A stretch of DNA of 64,000 bases from positions 117,031 to 181,030 of the forward strand of contig NZ_CABVPP010000008.1 of assembly GCF_902499075.1 (NCBI RefSeq), written 5' to 3'. Position 1 is the stretch's first letter. Every line of letters starts with the position of its first letter. Positions 26,451 to 35,276 of this stretch are shown here, in pieces. This DNA comes from Burkholderia pseudomultivorans. Lineage in GTDB: Bacteria > Pseudomonadota > Gammaproteobacteria > Burkholderiales > Burkholderiaceae. The position numbers and the translations under genes were made by a program. Below the pieces are notes generated by a model. The model saw only the letters and a program-made list of their open reading frames with translations. It did not search any database and was not told the DNA's origin.

Positions 26451-27392
26451 TTATGTGGTTCCCGGCAACGGGCTCGATACGAGCACGGCCGCTACCATCA
26501 AGACACCAAGCAAAATCAGTGACTCGACGTGAAGCACCGTACTGAATCGTCGAAGCGGCACGGTCGGGACTTCTTGAGCAGGGTTCTTCAGCGTCGACAT
26601 TAGCGTCGGCATTTCAAAGAAGCGATTGTGTCCGCCCAGCGCGGCGGCGACCAGCACGAGCACGAACTTCAGCAGTAGGATCTGTCCATACGTCGATGTC
26701 CACAAATTCGCCGGCGTACTGACGCCTCGCCAGCCGTTGTATGCGCCAGTGCTGAACAAAATCACCAACGCGTACGTCGAGGTGTCGGACAGCGATTGCA
26801 CGAATGATGCACTGGTCTGCCGTTCGCTTCCAGGGGCATCGAGCAGCCGCGGCATGACGACGTAGGTCGTCACGAGAACGAGCCCGACCCACGCGCTGAT
26901 GGCTAGCAAATGCAACCAATCGACCCACACCGGAAGGCTGAAGAGTCCGGAATCGACTGGATGTCCGCCATTGCTGCGTGCCAATGCTACGGCGGCCAAA
27001 GCAAGCCAGATTCCGGTCGGGAAACTCCCATCGCTACCCGATCGCAGCAATGCCAGCACGACCACGCAAACCATGAAAACTGCAGCGACCAGCCACGCGT
27101 GTCCAAAGCCGGTTCCCACGAGCATCGACCACACCGCGGGCCCGGCCTCAAGCAACGTTGACTCACTCATCAGCGCGCAATGTGCCCAGAACGACAACAC
27201 GCTCGCGAGCAGAGCAAGCGTGGACGCCATCCGGACTGTCAGGACGAGCCGTCGGCCCACGTCGGCTTGCCACGTGGAGTCACCGCGCGCGAGCCATTGA
27301 CTGCTGAGCAACGCGCCTACGATGACGGCGAAGCCAACGTTCTGGATCGCTACGGCGATCAGACGCAGGATGCCCAGGAACCCGTCGTTCAT
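26451..27392 (-). CDS. copD: CopD-family copper import/resistance membrane protein
   Basis: 313 residues from the ATG at 27392, which overlaps the copC stop (TAATG). Eight hydrophobic helices. CopD-type signatures are LPVWVDWLHLLAISAWVGLVLVT (His in a helix) and the C-terminal FSTVLHVESLILLGVLM. CopD is thought to move copper across the inner membrane with copper supplied by CopC. It is the last gene of the operon and is followed by a strong terminator. Confidence 0.88.
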   Translation of the reverse strand: MNDGFLGILRLIAVAIQNVGFAVIVGALLSSQWLARGDSTWQADVGRRLVLTVRMASTLALLASVLSFWAHCALMSESTLLEAGPAVWSMLVGTGFGHAWLVAAVFMVCVVVLALLRSGSDGSFPTGIWLALAAVALARSNGGHPVDSGLFSLPVWVDWLHLLAISAWVGLVLVTTYVVMPRLLDAPGSERQTSASFVQSLSDTSTYALVILFSTGAYNGWRGVSTPANLWTSTYGQILLLKFVLVLVAAALGGHNRFFEMPTLMSTLKNPAQEVPTVPLRRFSTVLHVESLILLGVLMVAAVLVSSPLPGTT

Positions 27393-27766
27393 TACTTCAC
27401 CTTGAACGTGTACGTACCCTTGGTCTTGTGCGCGTCCGAAGTCATGACGGCCCACTGAACCGTATACGCTCCCGACGCGAGCTTCGGTACGACGAGCGTC
27501 ATGACGCGCGGATTCGACGCATCGATCTTCGCCTTTTCTTTCGTCACCGGCGCACCCGTAGCATCGGCGATTTTCACCGAGCTGAAGGTCGACTCGAGGT
27601 CTTCATTGAAGGTCAGGCGCAATGCGTCCGGCGCGACGTCGACGGTACTGCCCGACGCCGGCGTTGCGCTTTCCAGTTTGCCGTGTGCGAGCGCGGCGAT
27701 GGGCGCGAACGCAACAGCACTAGCGACGGCGAGGCCGGCAAAATGTCTGAGGGTCAAAATCTTCAT
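27392..27766 (-). CDS. copC: CopC periplasmic copper-binding protein
   Basis: 124 residues with signal peptide (LAVASAVAFAPIAALA) and mature N-terminus AHGKLESATPA, putting a His at the start of the mature chain as in Cu(II)-binding CopC proteins. The Ig-like fold pattern follows (ALRLTFNEDLESTFSSVKI; YTVQWAVMTSDAHKTKGTYTFKV), with the Asp-x-His near the C-terminus that completes the Cu(II) site. The Met-rich Cu(I) loop of PcoC/CopC of plasmids is absent. Its stop overlaps the copD start. Confidence 0.92.
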   Translation of the reverse strand: MKILTLRHFAGLAVASAVAFAPIAALAHGKLESATPASGSTVDVAPDALRLTFNEDLESTFSSVKIADATGAPVTKEKAKIDASNPRVMTLVVPKLASGAYTVQWAVMTSDAHKTKGTYTFKVK

Positions 27767-27827
27767 ATTGTTGCTCGTCTCGAAGAATGAGACAGGGACC
27801 GCGGCTGCGCGTCCCCGTCGATTGTCG

Positions 27828-28175
27828 TCACTGCTTCTGCAGCTTGACGACCGTCAGTGCGCCGTTGACTTCCTCGGCGACGAAATCGATCTTGTCGCCG
27901 ACCTTCACCTGCGACAGCATCGCCGGATCCTTGGCCTTGAACACCATCGTCATCGCTTCCATGCCAAGGTTTTCGAGGGGACCGTGCTTGATGGTCAGCT
28001 TGCCTGCAGTCGTGTCGACTTTCTTGATCTCGCCGTGCGACATGCTGCTCTTCGCGTCGGTACTTTGCTTTGTGCCACCGCTCATGTCCATGTTGCCCAT
28101 GTCGCCTGCCGCGTACGTCGACGCAGAGAACGCCAGGGCGCAGCCTATTGCAATCGAGAACAGTGCTTTCTTCAT
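27828..28175 (-). CDS. Second CusF-like copper chaperone
   Basis: 115 residues from the ATG at 28175 (CTGGAG upstream). Signal peptide MKKALFSIAIGCALAFSASTYA, then a CusF domain (KLTIKHGPLENLGMEAMTMVFK). As in the other free CusF of this window, the Trp of the classical copper site is replaced by Met. It lies between the multicopper oxidase and copC, so it may hand Cu(I) to the oxidase or take part in a Cop rather than Cus route. Confidence 0.88.
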   Translation of the reverse strand: MKKALFSIAIGCALAFSASTYAAGDMGNMDMSGGTKQSTDAKSSMSHGEIKKVDTTAGKLTIKHGPLENLGMEAMTMVFKAKDPAMLSQVKVGDKIDFVAEEVNGALTVVKLQKQ

Positions 28176-28240
28176 CGTGCTTCTCCAGAGTTGAGGTGAT
28201 GAAACCGACGGTCGGGCGTGCCCCGACCTTGTTGTGTAAA

Positions 28241-29536
28241 TCAACTGTCCGGCAGTTCACCGGTGTATTCGTATGCGACGGTGCCTTTGGGATGCTTGAA
28301 CCAGCCCGGGTCGCGATAGTCGTTCCGCCCGAGCCCTTGCCGGACCTTGGCGACTGTGAACATGCCGCCCATCTCCAACGGCCCGAATGGGCCCGTACCG
28401 GTCATCATCGGCAGTGTGTTGTCGGGTAGCGGCATCTCCATCTCGCCCATTGCGCCACCGGTGCTGCCCATGGCCATGTAGTCGGGAACGAGCTTGTTGA
28501 TGCGTTTGGCCAAGTCCTTCTGCGGCACGCCGATCATGTTCGGAACGCTATGGCCCATTGCGTTCATCGTGTGGTGCGACTTGTGGCAATGGAACGCCCA
28601 GTCGCCAGGACGATCGGCGGTGAACTCGATTGCGCGCATCTGGCCGACGGCGACGTCGGCCGTCACCTCCGGCCAACGAGCGGCCGGCGGGATCCAGCCG
28701 CCGTCCGTACCCGCCACTTCGAAGTGGTAGCCATGCAGGTGAATCGGGTGATTCGTCATCGTCAGATTGCCGAACCGGATGCGCACGCGGTCGCCGGCCC
28801 GAATTGGCAACGGATCGATGCCAGGGAATACGCGTGAGTTGAACGTCCACATGTTGAAGTCGGTCATCTCGTTCACACGCGGCGTGAAGCTGCCCGGGTC
28901 GATATCATAGGCGGACAGCAGGAACACGAAATCGCGGTCGACCGGCATCACGCTGCGGTCCTTCGGGTGCACGATAAACATGCCCATCATGCCCATCGCC
29001 ATCTGAACCATCTCGTCCGCGTGCGGGTGATACATGAACGTGCCATGCTTCTCGAGCTGAAACTCGTAGACGAACGTCTTGCCGGGCGGGATGTGCGGCT
29101 GCGTCAAGCCGCCGACGCCGTCCATGCCGTTCGGTAGCAGCATCCCGTGCCAGTGGATCGTGGTGTGCTCCGGCAGCTTGTTGGTGACGAAGATGCGGAC
29201 CTTGTCGCCTTCGACGGCCTCGATCGTCGGGCCAGGCGACTGACCGTTATAACCCCACAGATTGGCCTTCATCCCGGGAGCCATTTCGCGCACGACGGGC
29301 TCGGCTGTCAGGTGAAACTCCTTCCAGCCGTTCTTCATGCGCCACGGCAGCGTCCAGCCGTTCAACGTCGCGACCGGTGTGTATGGCCGACCGTTGGGTG
29401 GCACGAGCGGCGGCTGCATCGTCGCCTTTGCCATGGTCGGTGCTTCCGGCAACGAAGCCGCGCCGGCCTTGCTGACCATCGCGGCGCCGAGGATTGCGGC
29501 CCCCGAGCCGCTGAGAAATTGTCGACGGGACACCAT
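28241..29536 (-). CDS. Tat-exported multicopper oxidase (CopA-like)
   Basis: 431 residues from the ATG at 29536 (GGAAGG upstream). Twin-arginine signal SRRQFLSGSGAAILGAAM. Copper ligands: HWHG (128-131), HPHA (170-173), HPIHLHG (about 264-270) and HCHKSHHTM (about 318-326), so the trinuclear and type-1 sites look complete. It is shorter than CopA (about 600) because the Met-rich insert is missing, though a Met-rich stretch (AMGEMEMPLPDNTLPMM) remains near the end. It should oxidise Cu(I) to Cu(II) in the periplasm. Its ATG lies one base after the TolC-like stop. Confidence 0.92.
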   Translation of the reverse strand: MVSRRQFLSGSGAAILGAAMVSKAGAASLPEAPTMAKATMQPPLVPPNGRPYTPVATLNGWTLPWRMKNGWKEFHLTAEPVVREMAPGMKANLWGYNGQSPGPTIEAVEGDKVRIFVTNKLPEHTTIHWHGMLLPNGMDGVGGLTQPHIPPGKTFVYEFQLEKHGTFMYHPHADEMVQMAMGMMGMFIVHPKDRSVMPVDRDFVFLLSAYDIDPGSFTPRVNEMTDFNMWTFNSRVFPGIDPLPIRAGDRVRIRFGNLTMTNHPIHLHGYHFEVAGTDGGWIPPAARWPEVTADVAVGQMRAIEFTADRPGDWAFHCHKSHHTMNAMGHSVPNMIGVPQKDLAKRINKLVPDYMAMGSTGGAMGEMEMPLPDNTLPMMTGTGPFGPLEMGGMFTVAKVRQGLGRNDYRDPGWFKHPKGTVAYEYTGELPDS

Positions 29537-29537
29537 G

Positions 29538-31034
29538 TTATTTACCTTCCGAATGCGTTTCATGCGCCGGTTGCGCGGTCGAGGCAGGCTCCGGCCGGGC
29601 TGCCGGTCTCGGGGCGGACTGCGGTGCGGAATTCGGCCCCGGAGGCGTCTGCTCGGTTTGCTCGGCCCCAGCCCTCGGTAAACGTCCGCCCAGCGCTTGC
29701 TGGAGATCCGTTTCGGCGAGCCAGTAGTCCTTCAGCGCGTCGATGTAGCTGTTCACCGCGCCGACTTGCTCGCGCGAGTCGGCGAGCAGTTCGAAGACAC
29801 TGGCGAGCATGCCGTTGTAGCGGAGCAGAAGTTCGTCAGAAATCGTCTTGCGAATCGGCACAACCTCGTCGCGATAGTGTTTCGCGACGTCGTAGCTGTT
29901 CACGTACGCGGAATACGCCTCGCGGACCTCCGATCGTGCATCAATCGCCGTTTGGGCAAGGCGGTTCGCCGACTGCATGTAGATGGCTTCCGCGCGGGCG
30001 ACCTTGGCGCTGCCGAAATCGAAAATGGGAATCTCGATACTGATTTCGTAGCCGTGCTCGTGACCCTTGTCGGTTTCGTAGTTGTTTTGGTAACCAACAT
30101 CGATTGCGTTGATGAACCGCGTTGCCTTGCTGAGGCCCAACGACGATGCGACGCCTTGCGTCTGCAGCTTCGCTGCCTGGATGTCGAGCCGGTTCTGCAT
30201 CGCAAACCGCTCAAGATCTTTCAGTTCCGGGCGGTCCTTTGGCAAGTCCGGTAAACGCTCAGGCAAGGTGTACTGCGTACCAGTGCCCCATACGCCCATC
30301 GTGCGCGTGAGTTTCTCCCTGGCCGATACGGCTTGCTGCCGGGCCTTGGCGGCCTGGGCGACCGAGTCCGCGTAGAAGGCTTGCTCTCGCGCATAATCGA
30401 GTTTGCTGAAGTTTCCGGCCTGCCGCATGCGTGAAGCGAGTTCGGCGCCTGCGTCGGCCGAATCTTTTACCTGTTCCGCGTACTTGGCAGCCTGCTCCGC
30501 GGCCACCGCGTTGACGTACGCCCGCCGCGCCTCGGCGGCGAGCTTCAGCATCGTATCGGCAGTCTCGAGCTTCGTCTGTTCGAAGCGTCGGCCCTCGATG
30601 TGGGCAGCGAAAGGCAGCGTCAGAATACTGAGTACGTTCGCGGAGAATGTGCGGCCGATGCTCAGGTCGCCGTTGCCCGCTCGCGTGCGGCTGAAGGTGA
30701 AGCCTGGATTCGGCAGTCGCCCGGCCTGGACCAAATCGGCTTCCGACAGCCCCAATTCCGCATACGAGGCCTGCAGTCCTCGGTTGTTCAGCAGGGCGAC
30801 CTGTACGGCATCGTCCATCGACAGCGGCTTGGCGAGCAATTCCTGCGTTCGCTTCGCCACTGCATCCCGATCGGCATCGGTTTTGACGATAACCGCGTCC
30901 TTACCGAGCCGCTCCGTAGCCGTCGACGACACCGTACCGAATCCACCGTCCTTCGAGAAGGTGGTGCAGCCAGCCAGAAACACCATGATGGAAACGCCCG
31001 CACCCATGCGCGTTGAAACGAGTCGCTTCATCAT
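29538..31034 (-). CDS. TolC-family outer-membrane lipoprotein in the cop operon
   Basis: 498 residues starting MMKRLVSTRMGAG; the ATG overlaps the upstream stop (ATGATG). Lipoprotein signal with lipobox VFLAGC. OEP-type helical domains (PLSMDDAVQVALLNNRGLQASYAELGL; LLRYNGMLASVFELLADSREQ) and a Pro/Ala-rich tail (PQSAPRPAARPEPA). The open frame extends upstream to 31370 but that part is the antisense-offset of the preceding gene. There is no RND or adaptor gene beside it; the partners are a multicopper oxidase and CusF. It resembles the outer-membrane partner often found next to such oxidases. Confidence 0.85.
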   Translation of the reverse strand: MMKRLVSTRMGAGVSIMVFLAGCTTFSKDGGFGTVSSTATERLGKDAVIVKTDADRDAVAKRTQELLAKPLSMDDAVQVALLNNRGLQASYAELGLSEADLVQAGRLPNPGFTFSRTRAGNGDLSIGRTFSANVLSILTLPFAAHIEGRRFEQTKLETADTMLKLAAEARRAYVNAVAAEQAAKYAEQVKDSADAGAELASRMRQAGNFSKLDYAREQAFYADSVAQAAKARQQAVSAREKLTRTMGVWGTGTQYTLPERLPDLPKDRPELKDLERFAMQNRLDIQAAKLQTQGVASSLGLSKATRFINAIDVGYQNNYETDKGHEHGYEISIEIPIFDFGSAKVARAEAIYMQSANRLAQTAIDARSEVREAYSAYVNSYDVAKHYRDEVVPIRKTISDELLLRYNGMLASVFELLADSREQVGAVNSYIDALKDYWLAETDLQQALGGRLPRAGAEQTEQTPPGPNSAPQSAPRPAARPEPASTAQPAHETHSEGK

Positions 31035-31348
31035 TTGGCGGGCTCCCCATGCTGCGAATGATTCGACTGATGGTCGCCAGCGGGCTTGTTCATGGCGCCG
31101 CCGTGGCCCATTGCGCCGCCGTGCGTCATGCCGCCCTTGGCCGGCTTCTCCTGGACCGCTTGATTGAGTTGTTGCCAGGTCGGGTTGTCGGCGTCGTTGT
31201 AGGGGCGATAGCCGTTGAAGGCCGACGGCGCCGAAATCGCCGGGACCGAGGCCGCGGCATCCGTCGGGTCGGGAATCGTTGTGGTGGCGTGCACGAGCGT
31301 CGGCAATGAAGCCGCCGCGCCGAGCAGCGCCGCAGAAATCAGTCGCAT
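31031..31348 (-). CDS. Small exported His/Met-rich protein
   Basis: 105 residues with signal peptide (LISAALLGAAASLPTLVHA), a middle segment NGYRPYNDADNPTWQQLNQAVQ, and a low-complexity end GGMTHGGAMGHGGAMNK followed by HQSNHSQHG. The Met/His repeats suggest copper binding in the periplasm. It overlaps the TolC-like gene by four bases, so it belongs to the same operon and may be its first gene after the CzcI-like one. I recall similar proteins at copper loci of Burkholderia and Ralstonia but no named family. Confidence 0.65.
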   Translation of the reverse strand: MRLISAALLGAAASLPTLVHATTTIPDPTDAAASVPAISAPSAFNGYRPYNDADNPTWQQLNQAVQEKPAKGGMTHGGAMGHGGAMNKPAGDHQSNHSQHGEPAK

Positions 31349-31435
31349 AAATTTTCTCGTCGTGAATCATCTGACGGGTCCACGCAAGACCGTCAGTACG
31401 AATGGCACATCGCGGGCATTACCCGCGGTGGAGAA

Positions 31436-31837
31436 TCAGACGAGGGTGTGGCGAGGAGGTCGCTCGATGCCGTCGGTCAGGAAAGACACGACACCGGCAG
31501 AAGGCGGAATCGAGGTGGTGACGCGTGTTACGTCCGACGATACGACGACGGAGGGAACCGCGGGTAATCCCGTGCCGAAGCAGCAGGCTGCGCATGTCGA
31601 ACATGAATGCGCGTGATGACCGCCGCCGTGGTGATAAGTGTGATGGTCGTCGGCCGCGAGCGCCGCTCCATGCATGTCGCGATGATGCCCGGACATGGAC
31701 TGCCCGGCATGCACGATCGGCGTTTCGCTGGCTTCGGCATGCGAAGCGACGCAATTCATCGAGATAGCCGCGAACGACTGAACCGGCAGGCTCAGTGCCA
31801 ACAGCACGACGACGAAGAGTTTGCGCCAATATGACAT
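31436..31837 (-). CDS. CzcI-like secreted protein (copy 3)
   Basis: 133 residues from the ATG at 31837. Signal peptide (WRKLFVVVLLALSLPVQSFA). Mature part very rich in His and Cys: MSGHHRDMHGAALAADDHH, HHGGGHHAHSCSTCAACC, ending GIERPPRHTLV. His-rich middle and RPPR end agree with the CzcI group. It is divergent from the copper-type response regulator across 290 bases, the usual place for such a gene. Likely a periplasmic metal sensor/buffer for the adjacent two-component system; this is inference. Confidence 0.65.
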   Translation of the reverse strand: MSYWRKLFVVVLLALSLPVQSFAAISMNCVASHAEASETPIVHAGQSMSGHHRDMHGAALAADDHHTYHHGGGHHAHSCSTCAACCFGTGLPAVPSVVVSSDVTRVTTSIPPSAGVVSFLTDGIERPPRHTLV

Positions 31838-32033
31838 GGGTGCGGAGTCTAGCACGAGCAGTTCGAAACGATAACATCGAGAACGTGTCCGGGTGTAACC
31901 ACAAGCGGTATAGCCGGTATTTAGCTTAACGGCCGATGCGTGACGACGGCGTGGTCGAAAGATGACCATTTTTTCATCCAGCGGCGGTGGACGGCTCTCG
32001 CTGTTCCGGCGCTCGGAGATTCATGAAAAAATT

Positions 32034-32049
32034 GTCATCCGGCCGTCAT
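32034..32049. promoter_or_regulatory. Response-regulator box (GTCAT-N6-GTCAT) upstream of copR
   Basis: Two GTCAT half sites with 11-base periodicity, 79 bases before the regulator start. The same pattern recurs at 44763, 53589, 55469 and 55554. Direct half sites one helical turn apart are typical of OmpR-family regulators; autoregulation is likely. Confidence 0.6.
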
Positions 32050-32127
32050 TTTTTGCGCGCTTTCGCGGCCGTATGCTGAGCGCAGCGCTCCCCGCGTCGA
32101 ACCCGTTGACAGTCCTACTGCACTCCC

Positions 32128-32799
32128 ATGCGGATACTGATAGTCGAAGACGAACCGAAAATGGCGTCATATCTCCGAAAGGGACTGACGGAAGCGAGCT
32201 ATACCGTCGATGTTGCCGAGAACGGCAAAATCGGATTGTTTCTCGCGCTGCATGAAAATTTTGACCTCGTCGTGCTCGACGTCATGCTCCCGGAGCTGGA
32301 CGGGTTCGAGGTGCTGAAGCGCCTCCGCGCGGAAAAGCAGACACCCGTGCTGATGCTGACCGCCCGCGAAGCAATCGAGGACAAGGTCGCTGGGCTTGAA
32401 CTTGGTGCAGACGACTATCTACACAAACCGTTCGCCTACGCGGAATTTCTCGCACGCATCCGTTCGTTGCTACGGCGCGCACCGCGGAGCATTCGGGACA
32501 TTCTGCTCGTTGCGGACATGGAGATTGACCTCCTCAAGCGGCGAGTGCGTCGCGGCGACAATCGCATCGACCTGACCGCACAGGAGTTCGCATTGTTGCA
32601 ACTCCTGGCTGAACGAGAGGGCGAGGTTTTGACGCGTACTTTCATTACCTCGCAGATCTGGGATATGAATTTCGATAGCGATACGAACGTGGTCGATGCC
32701 GCGATCAAGCGCCTGCGCGCCAAAGTCGACAACGCGTACGATAAGAAACTGATCCATACCATCCGGGGCATGGGATACGTGCTCGAGGACCGTTCATGA
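32128..32799 (+). CDS. Heavy-metal response regulator, OmpR family (CopR/CusR-like)
   Basis: 223 residues. Receiver domain with acidic pocket (VEDEP), phospho-acceptor Asp 51 (LVVLDVMLP) and the Thr/Lys pair (MLTARE, LHKPF). Winged-helix DNA-binding domain at about 125-220 ([49 protein letters not shown]). The closest recalled relatives are CopR, CusR and IrlR of metal-responsive systems. Its stop overlaps the kinase start (ATGA). It likely controls the cop and possibly cus operons and itself. Confidence 0.92.
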   Translation: MRILIVEDEPKMASYLRKGLTEASYTVDVAENGKIGLFLALHENFDLVVLDVMLPELDGFEVLKRLRAEKQTPVLMLTAREAIEDKVAGLELGADDYLHKPFAYAEFLARIRSLLRRAPRSIRDILLVADMEIDLLKRRVRRGDNRIDLTAQEFALLQLLAEREGEVLTRTFITSQIWDMNFDSDTNVVDAAIKRLRAKVDNAYDKKLIHTIRGMGYVLEDRS

Positions 32800-34190
32800 C
32801 GGGGAAGGCGGCACCTTACTCACTGCTCACTCGGTTGACCGTCGCCTTCGCTGTCGTCGCAGGACTAGCGTTTGCGCTGACTGGAGCTTACCTGTATCGG
32901 TCCCTGTCGATTGAACTGCAGCGCCGCGACGACATCGAAATCGGTGGCAAGCTGAGCCAGTTTCTGCAGTTGGCTCACGCCAGCGGTTCGGTACAGGCCA
33001 TTCGTGCAACGCCTGCGGTATTTCACGAGGTACTGCTCTCGCATCCCGGTGTGTATCTTGGGATCTACGACGGGCAAAACAATTCGCTGATCGAGCACAC
33101 GGCCGCGCCGGGCGTGACGTTGAAGTCGATCGCCTCGAGCGACCGTCCGCCTCGTATTCCATACACGTGCGATCCGACGGGAATCGGGCCATCACGCTGT
33201 GTTTTCGCGCGCGACAGGCTGCCGTCAGGCGAAGATGTACGGATCGCCCTTGTACGGACCGCGACCGACCGGCAGTCGCTTCTGAAAAGCTATCGCGTCG
33301 ACATCTGGCTGGCGGTCGCCGTCGGCGCGATATTGCTCGGTGGCTTGGGCTATGCGATCGCACGTCGAGGCCTTCGTCCAGTGGAAAGTCTGGGCCGCCA
33401 GACGTCAATTATCGAAGCGCACAATTTGAGCGAGCGACTCGACATTCGCGGCGGTCCGATGGAGCTCCGCGAACTCGCGTCGTCGGTCAATCGAATGCTG
33501 GATCGACTTGAACGTGCGTTTGTGCGCCTTTCTCAGTTCTCCTCCGACCTCGCCCACGATATGCGCACCCCGCTTGCCAACGTGATCAGCTCGTCGCAGG
33601 TCACGTTGTCGCGACCGAGAACGAGCGACGAATATGAGGCGTTGATCGATTCGAACATCGAAGAATGCGAACGTCTGCAACGGATGATCGAGAACATGCT
33701 GTTCCTTGCACGTACAGAGAATGCACACCTGCACCTGAAGGTATCGGACCTTGATACTGAGATGGAACTGCAACGACTGGCGTCCTATTATCAGAGCATT
33801 GCGGACGAAAAGGGGGTCAATTTTGTCGTCGTCGGCGACGCGCATGTGGTCGCGGATGCAACGCTTTTTCGACGAGCGGTGAGCAACCTCATATCCAACG
33901 CTTTGGACCATGCGTTCGCAGGCACGGCAATCAAACTCGCCTCGTCTCGCTCGCTGCAATACGTCGTCGTTGAAGTGACCAACCACGGACGGCCTATCGC
34001 GCCGGAACATCTTGATCGAATCTTTGAGCGCTTCTACCGTGTCGACGCGTCACGTCATGGATCCTCGAAGAATGCCGGGCTGGGACTCGCGATCGTGAAA
34101 TCGATCATGGAACTGCACCGGGGACAAGTCCAGGTTTCGAGTAACGACGTCAGTACGACGTTCCACTTGCAATTCCCGCGGGAACGATGA
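32796..34190 (+). CDS. Heavy-metal sensor histidine kinase (CopS/CusS-like)
   Basis: 464 residues: membrane helix near 13-33, a periplasmic sensor domain (about 34-165), a second helix (IWLAVAVGAILLGGLGYAIA), HAMP, a dimerisation box [16 protein letters not shown] with His 254, and a C-terminal ATPase domain with N-box and GLGLAIVKSIMELH. This is the heavy-metal sensor kinase type that detects periplasmic copper or silver. It is coupled to the regulator by a four-base overlap. Confidence 0.92.
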   Translation: MTGKAAPYSLLTRLTVAFAVVAGLAFALTGAYLYRSLSIELQRRDDIEIGGKLSQFLQLAHASGSVQAIRATPAVFHEVLLSHPGVYLGIYDGQNNSLIEHTAAPGVTLKSIASSDRPPRIPYTCDPTGIGPSRCVFARDRLPSGEDVRIALVRTATDRQSLLKSYRVDIWLAVAVGAILLGGLGYAIARRGLRPVESLGRQTSIIEAHNLSERLDIRGGPMELRELASSVNRMLDRLERAFVRLSQFSSDLAHDMRTPLANVISSSQVTLSRPRTSDEYEALIDSNIEECERLQRMIENMLFLARTENAHLHLKVSDLDTEMELQRLASYYQSIADEKGVNFVVVGDAHVVADATLFRRAVSNLISNALDHAFAGTAIKLASSRSLQYVVVEVTNHGRPIAPEHLDRIFERFYRVDASRHGSSKNAGLGLAIVKSIMELHRGQVQVSSNDVSTTFHLQFPRER

Positions 34191-34341
34191 GGATTCTCCT
34201 CGAAGGGGTACTAGTGCGCGGCACAGGAGCGTGGATTGCGCCGTCATGAAGCCTCGAATCAGTGTCGAAAGTGGAAAAAGTTCGACCAGCAAAAATTGTT
34301 CGTTTCCCGAAAGCATAATTTTTATGCATCAGGAGGTAAAT

Positions 34342-34737
34342 ATGCAAACGCGAATTTCCATCCCGTGGTTCGTCATCAACGTAATTGCAACGCTCGGCCT
34401 GATGATCGGTACAACGAGTGCTCAGCAAGCCACGTCCATGCCAGACATGAATATGGGGCAGTCGACTAAAGCTAATTCGGCGTCTGTACAAGCCTTCAAG
34501 GGTGCAGACCAGAGGATGATGCGAAGGATGCAAGGACAGACCTACACCGGCGACGCTGACAAAGATTTTGTTTCCCACATGATTCCGCACCATCAAGGCG
34601 CAATCGATATGGCGGCAGCCGAACTGAAGTACGGCAAGGATCCTGAGATGAGAAGGCTTGCCCGAAGCATCGTCAAAGCACAAAAGGAAGAAATTACGAA
34701 GATGAAGCGCTGGCAAGCGAAATACGGCAGCCAATAA
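34342..34737 (+). CDS. DUF305 exported metal-binding-like protein
   Basis: 131 residues from the ATG at 34342, with a perfect AGGAGG six bases upstream; the open frame reaches back to 34231 but lacks such a site. Signal peptide (FVINVIATLGLMIGTTSAQ), a short Met-rich linker (MPDMNMGQ), then a DUF305 four-helix domain with HMIPHHQGAIDMA and MRRLARSIVKAQKEEITKM. The family is common at copper and mercury loci. It follows the sensor kinase by 151 bases on the same strand; the ars operon converges from the other side. Confidence 0.85.
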   Translation: MQTRISIPWFVINVIATLGLMIGTTSAQQATSMPDMNMGQSTKANSASVQAFKGADQRMMRRMQGQTYTGDADKDFVSHMIPHHQGAIDMAAAELKYGKDPEMRRLARSIVKAQKEEITKMKRWQAKYGSQ

Positions 34738-34826
34738 TCTTTGACCGGGGGCGACCACCGGTAAATCGCATCGAAGGCAAGCAGATCCCCCTTGTCGGAC
34801 CGATCCCTTGGTGCTCCCGTCAATGG

Positions 34827-35255
34827 CTACAGAACTCGCAACATCGAGACGGCCGATCCCGGACATACGCCTTGGAATTGGCTCGACGCCAACACCAAGG
34901 GCATTACGTCGCCACGCGCAACGCGCACGAACCCTAGACGGGTGAAATAGTGCTCCGCGGTCGTGGTGAGCAGCACAAGCGACCGAACTTGTAGCGCATG
35001 ACACTCGGCGACGAGCCGCGACACGATACGTTGCCCCGGACCAGAATCGCGTGCACGTTCAGCTACCGCAATAGAGCGCACAAGTGCGGCGTCACCATAG
35101 TGCTCAAGGCCACCGCATCCGCACATCATTGAACCTTCCGTCGCGACTACGAAGTTCCGCAAGTGGTCGCTGACGCCAACGACGGGAAGGCCACATTGAC
35201 GCAGCAGCGTTTCGATCGACGCTAGGTCGTCGACAGTGGCGGGGCGGATCTCCAT
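34827..35255 (-). CDS. arsN2: ArsN2-type GNAT acetyltransferase
   Basis: 142 residues with a GNAT fold: MEIRPATVDDLASIETLLRQ, LVRSIAVAERARDSGPGQRIVSRL (acetyl-CoA loop with the Q/RxxGxG/A-like region altered to DSGPGQR), and AEHYFTRLGFVRV. Short GNAT enzymes of this type at ars loci are called ArsN2. ArsN1 is known to acetylate the herbicide phosphinothricin or its arsenic analogue; the ArsN2 substrate is uncertain. Last gene of the ars operon, 21 bases after arsH. Confidence 0.8.
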   Translation of the reverse strand: MEIRPATVDDLASIETLLRQCGLPVVGVSDHLRNFVVATEGSMMCGCGGLEHYGDAALVRSIAVAERARDSGPGQRIVSRLVAECHALQVRSLVLLTTTAEHYFTRLGFVRVARGDVMPLVLASSQFQGVCPGSAVSMLRVL

Positions 35256-35276
35256 CCTTACTCCTTGGACCGGATT

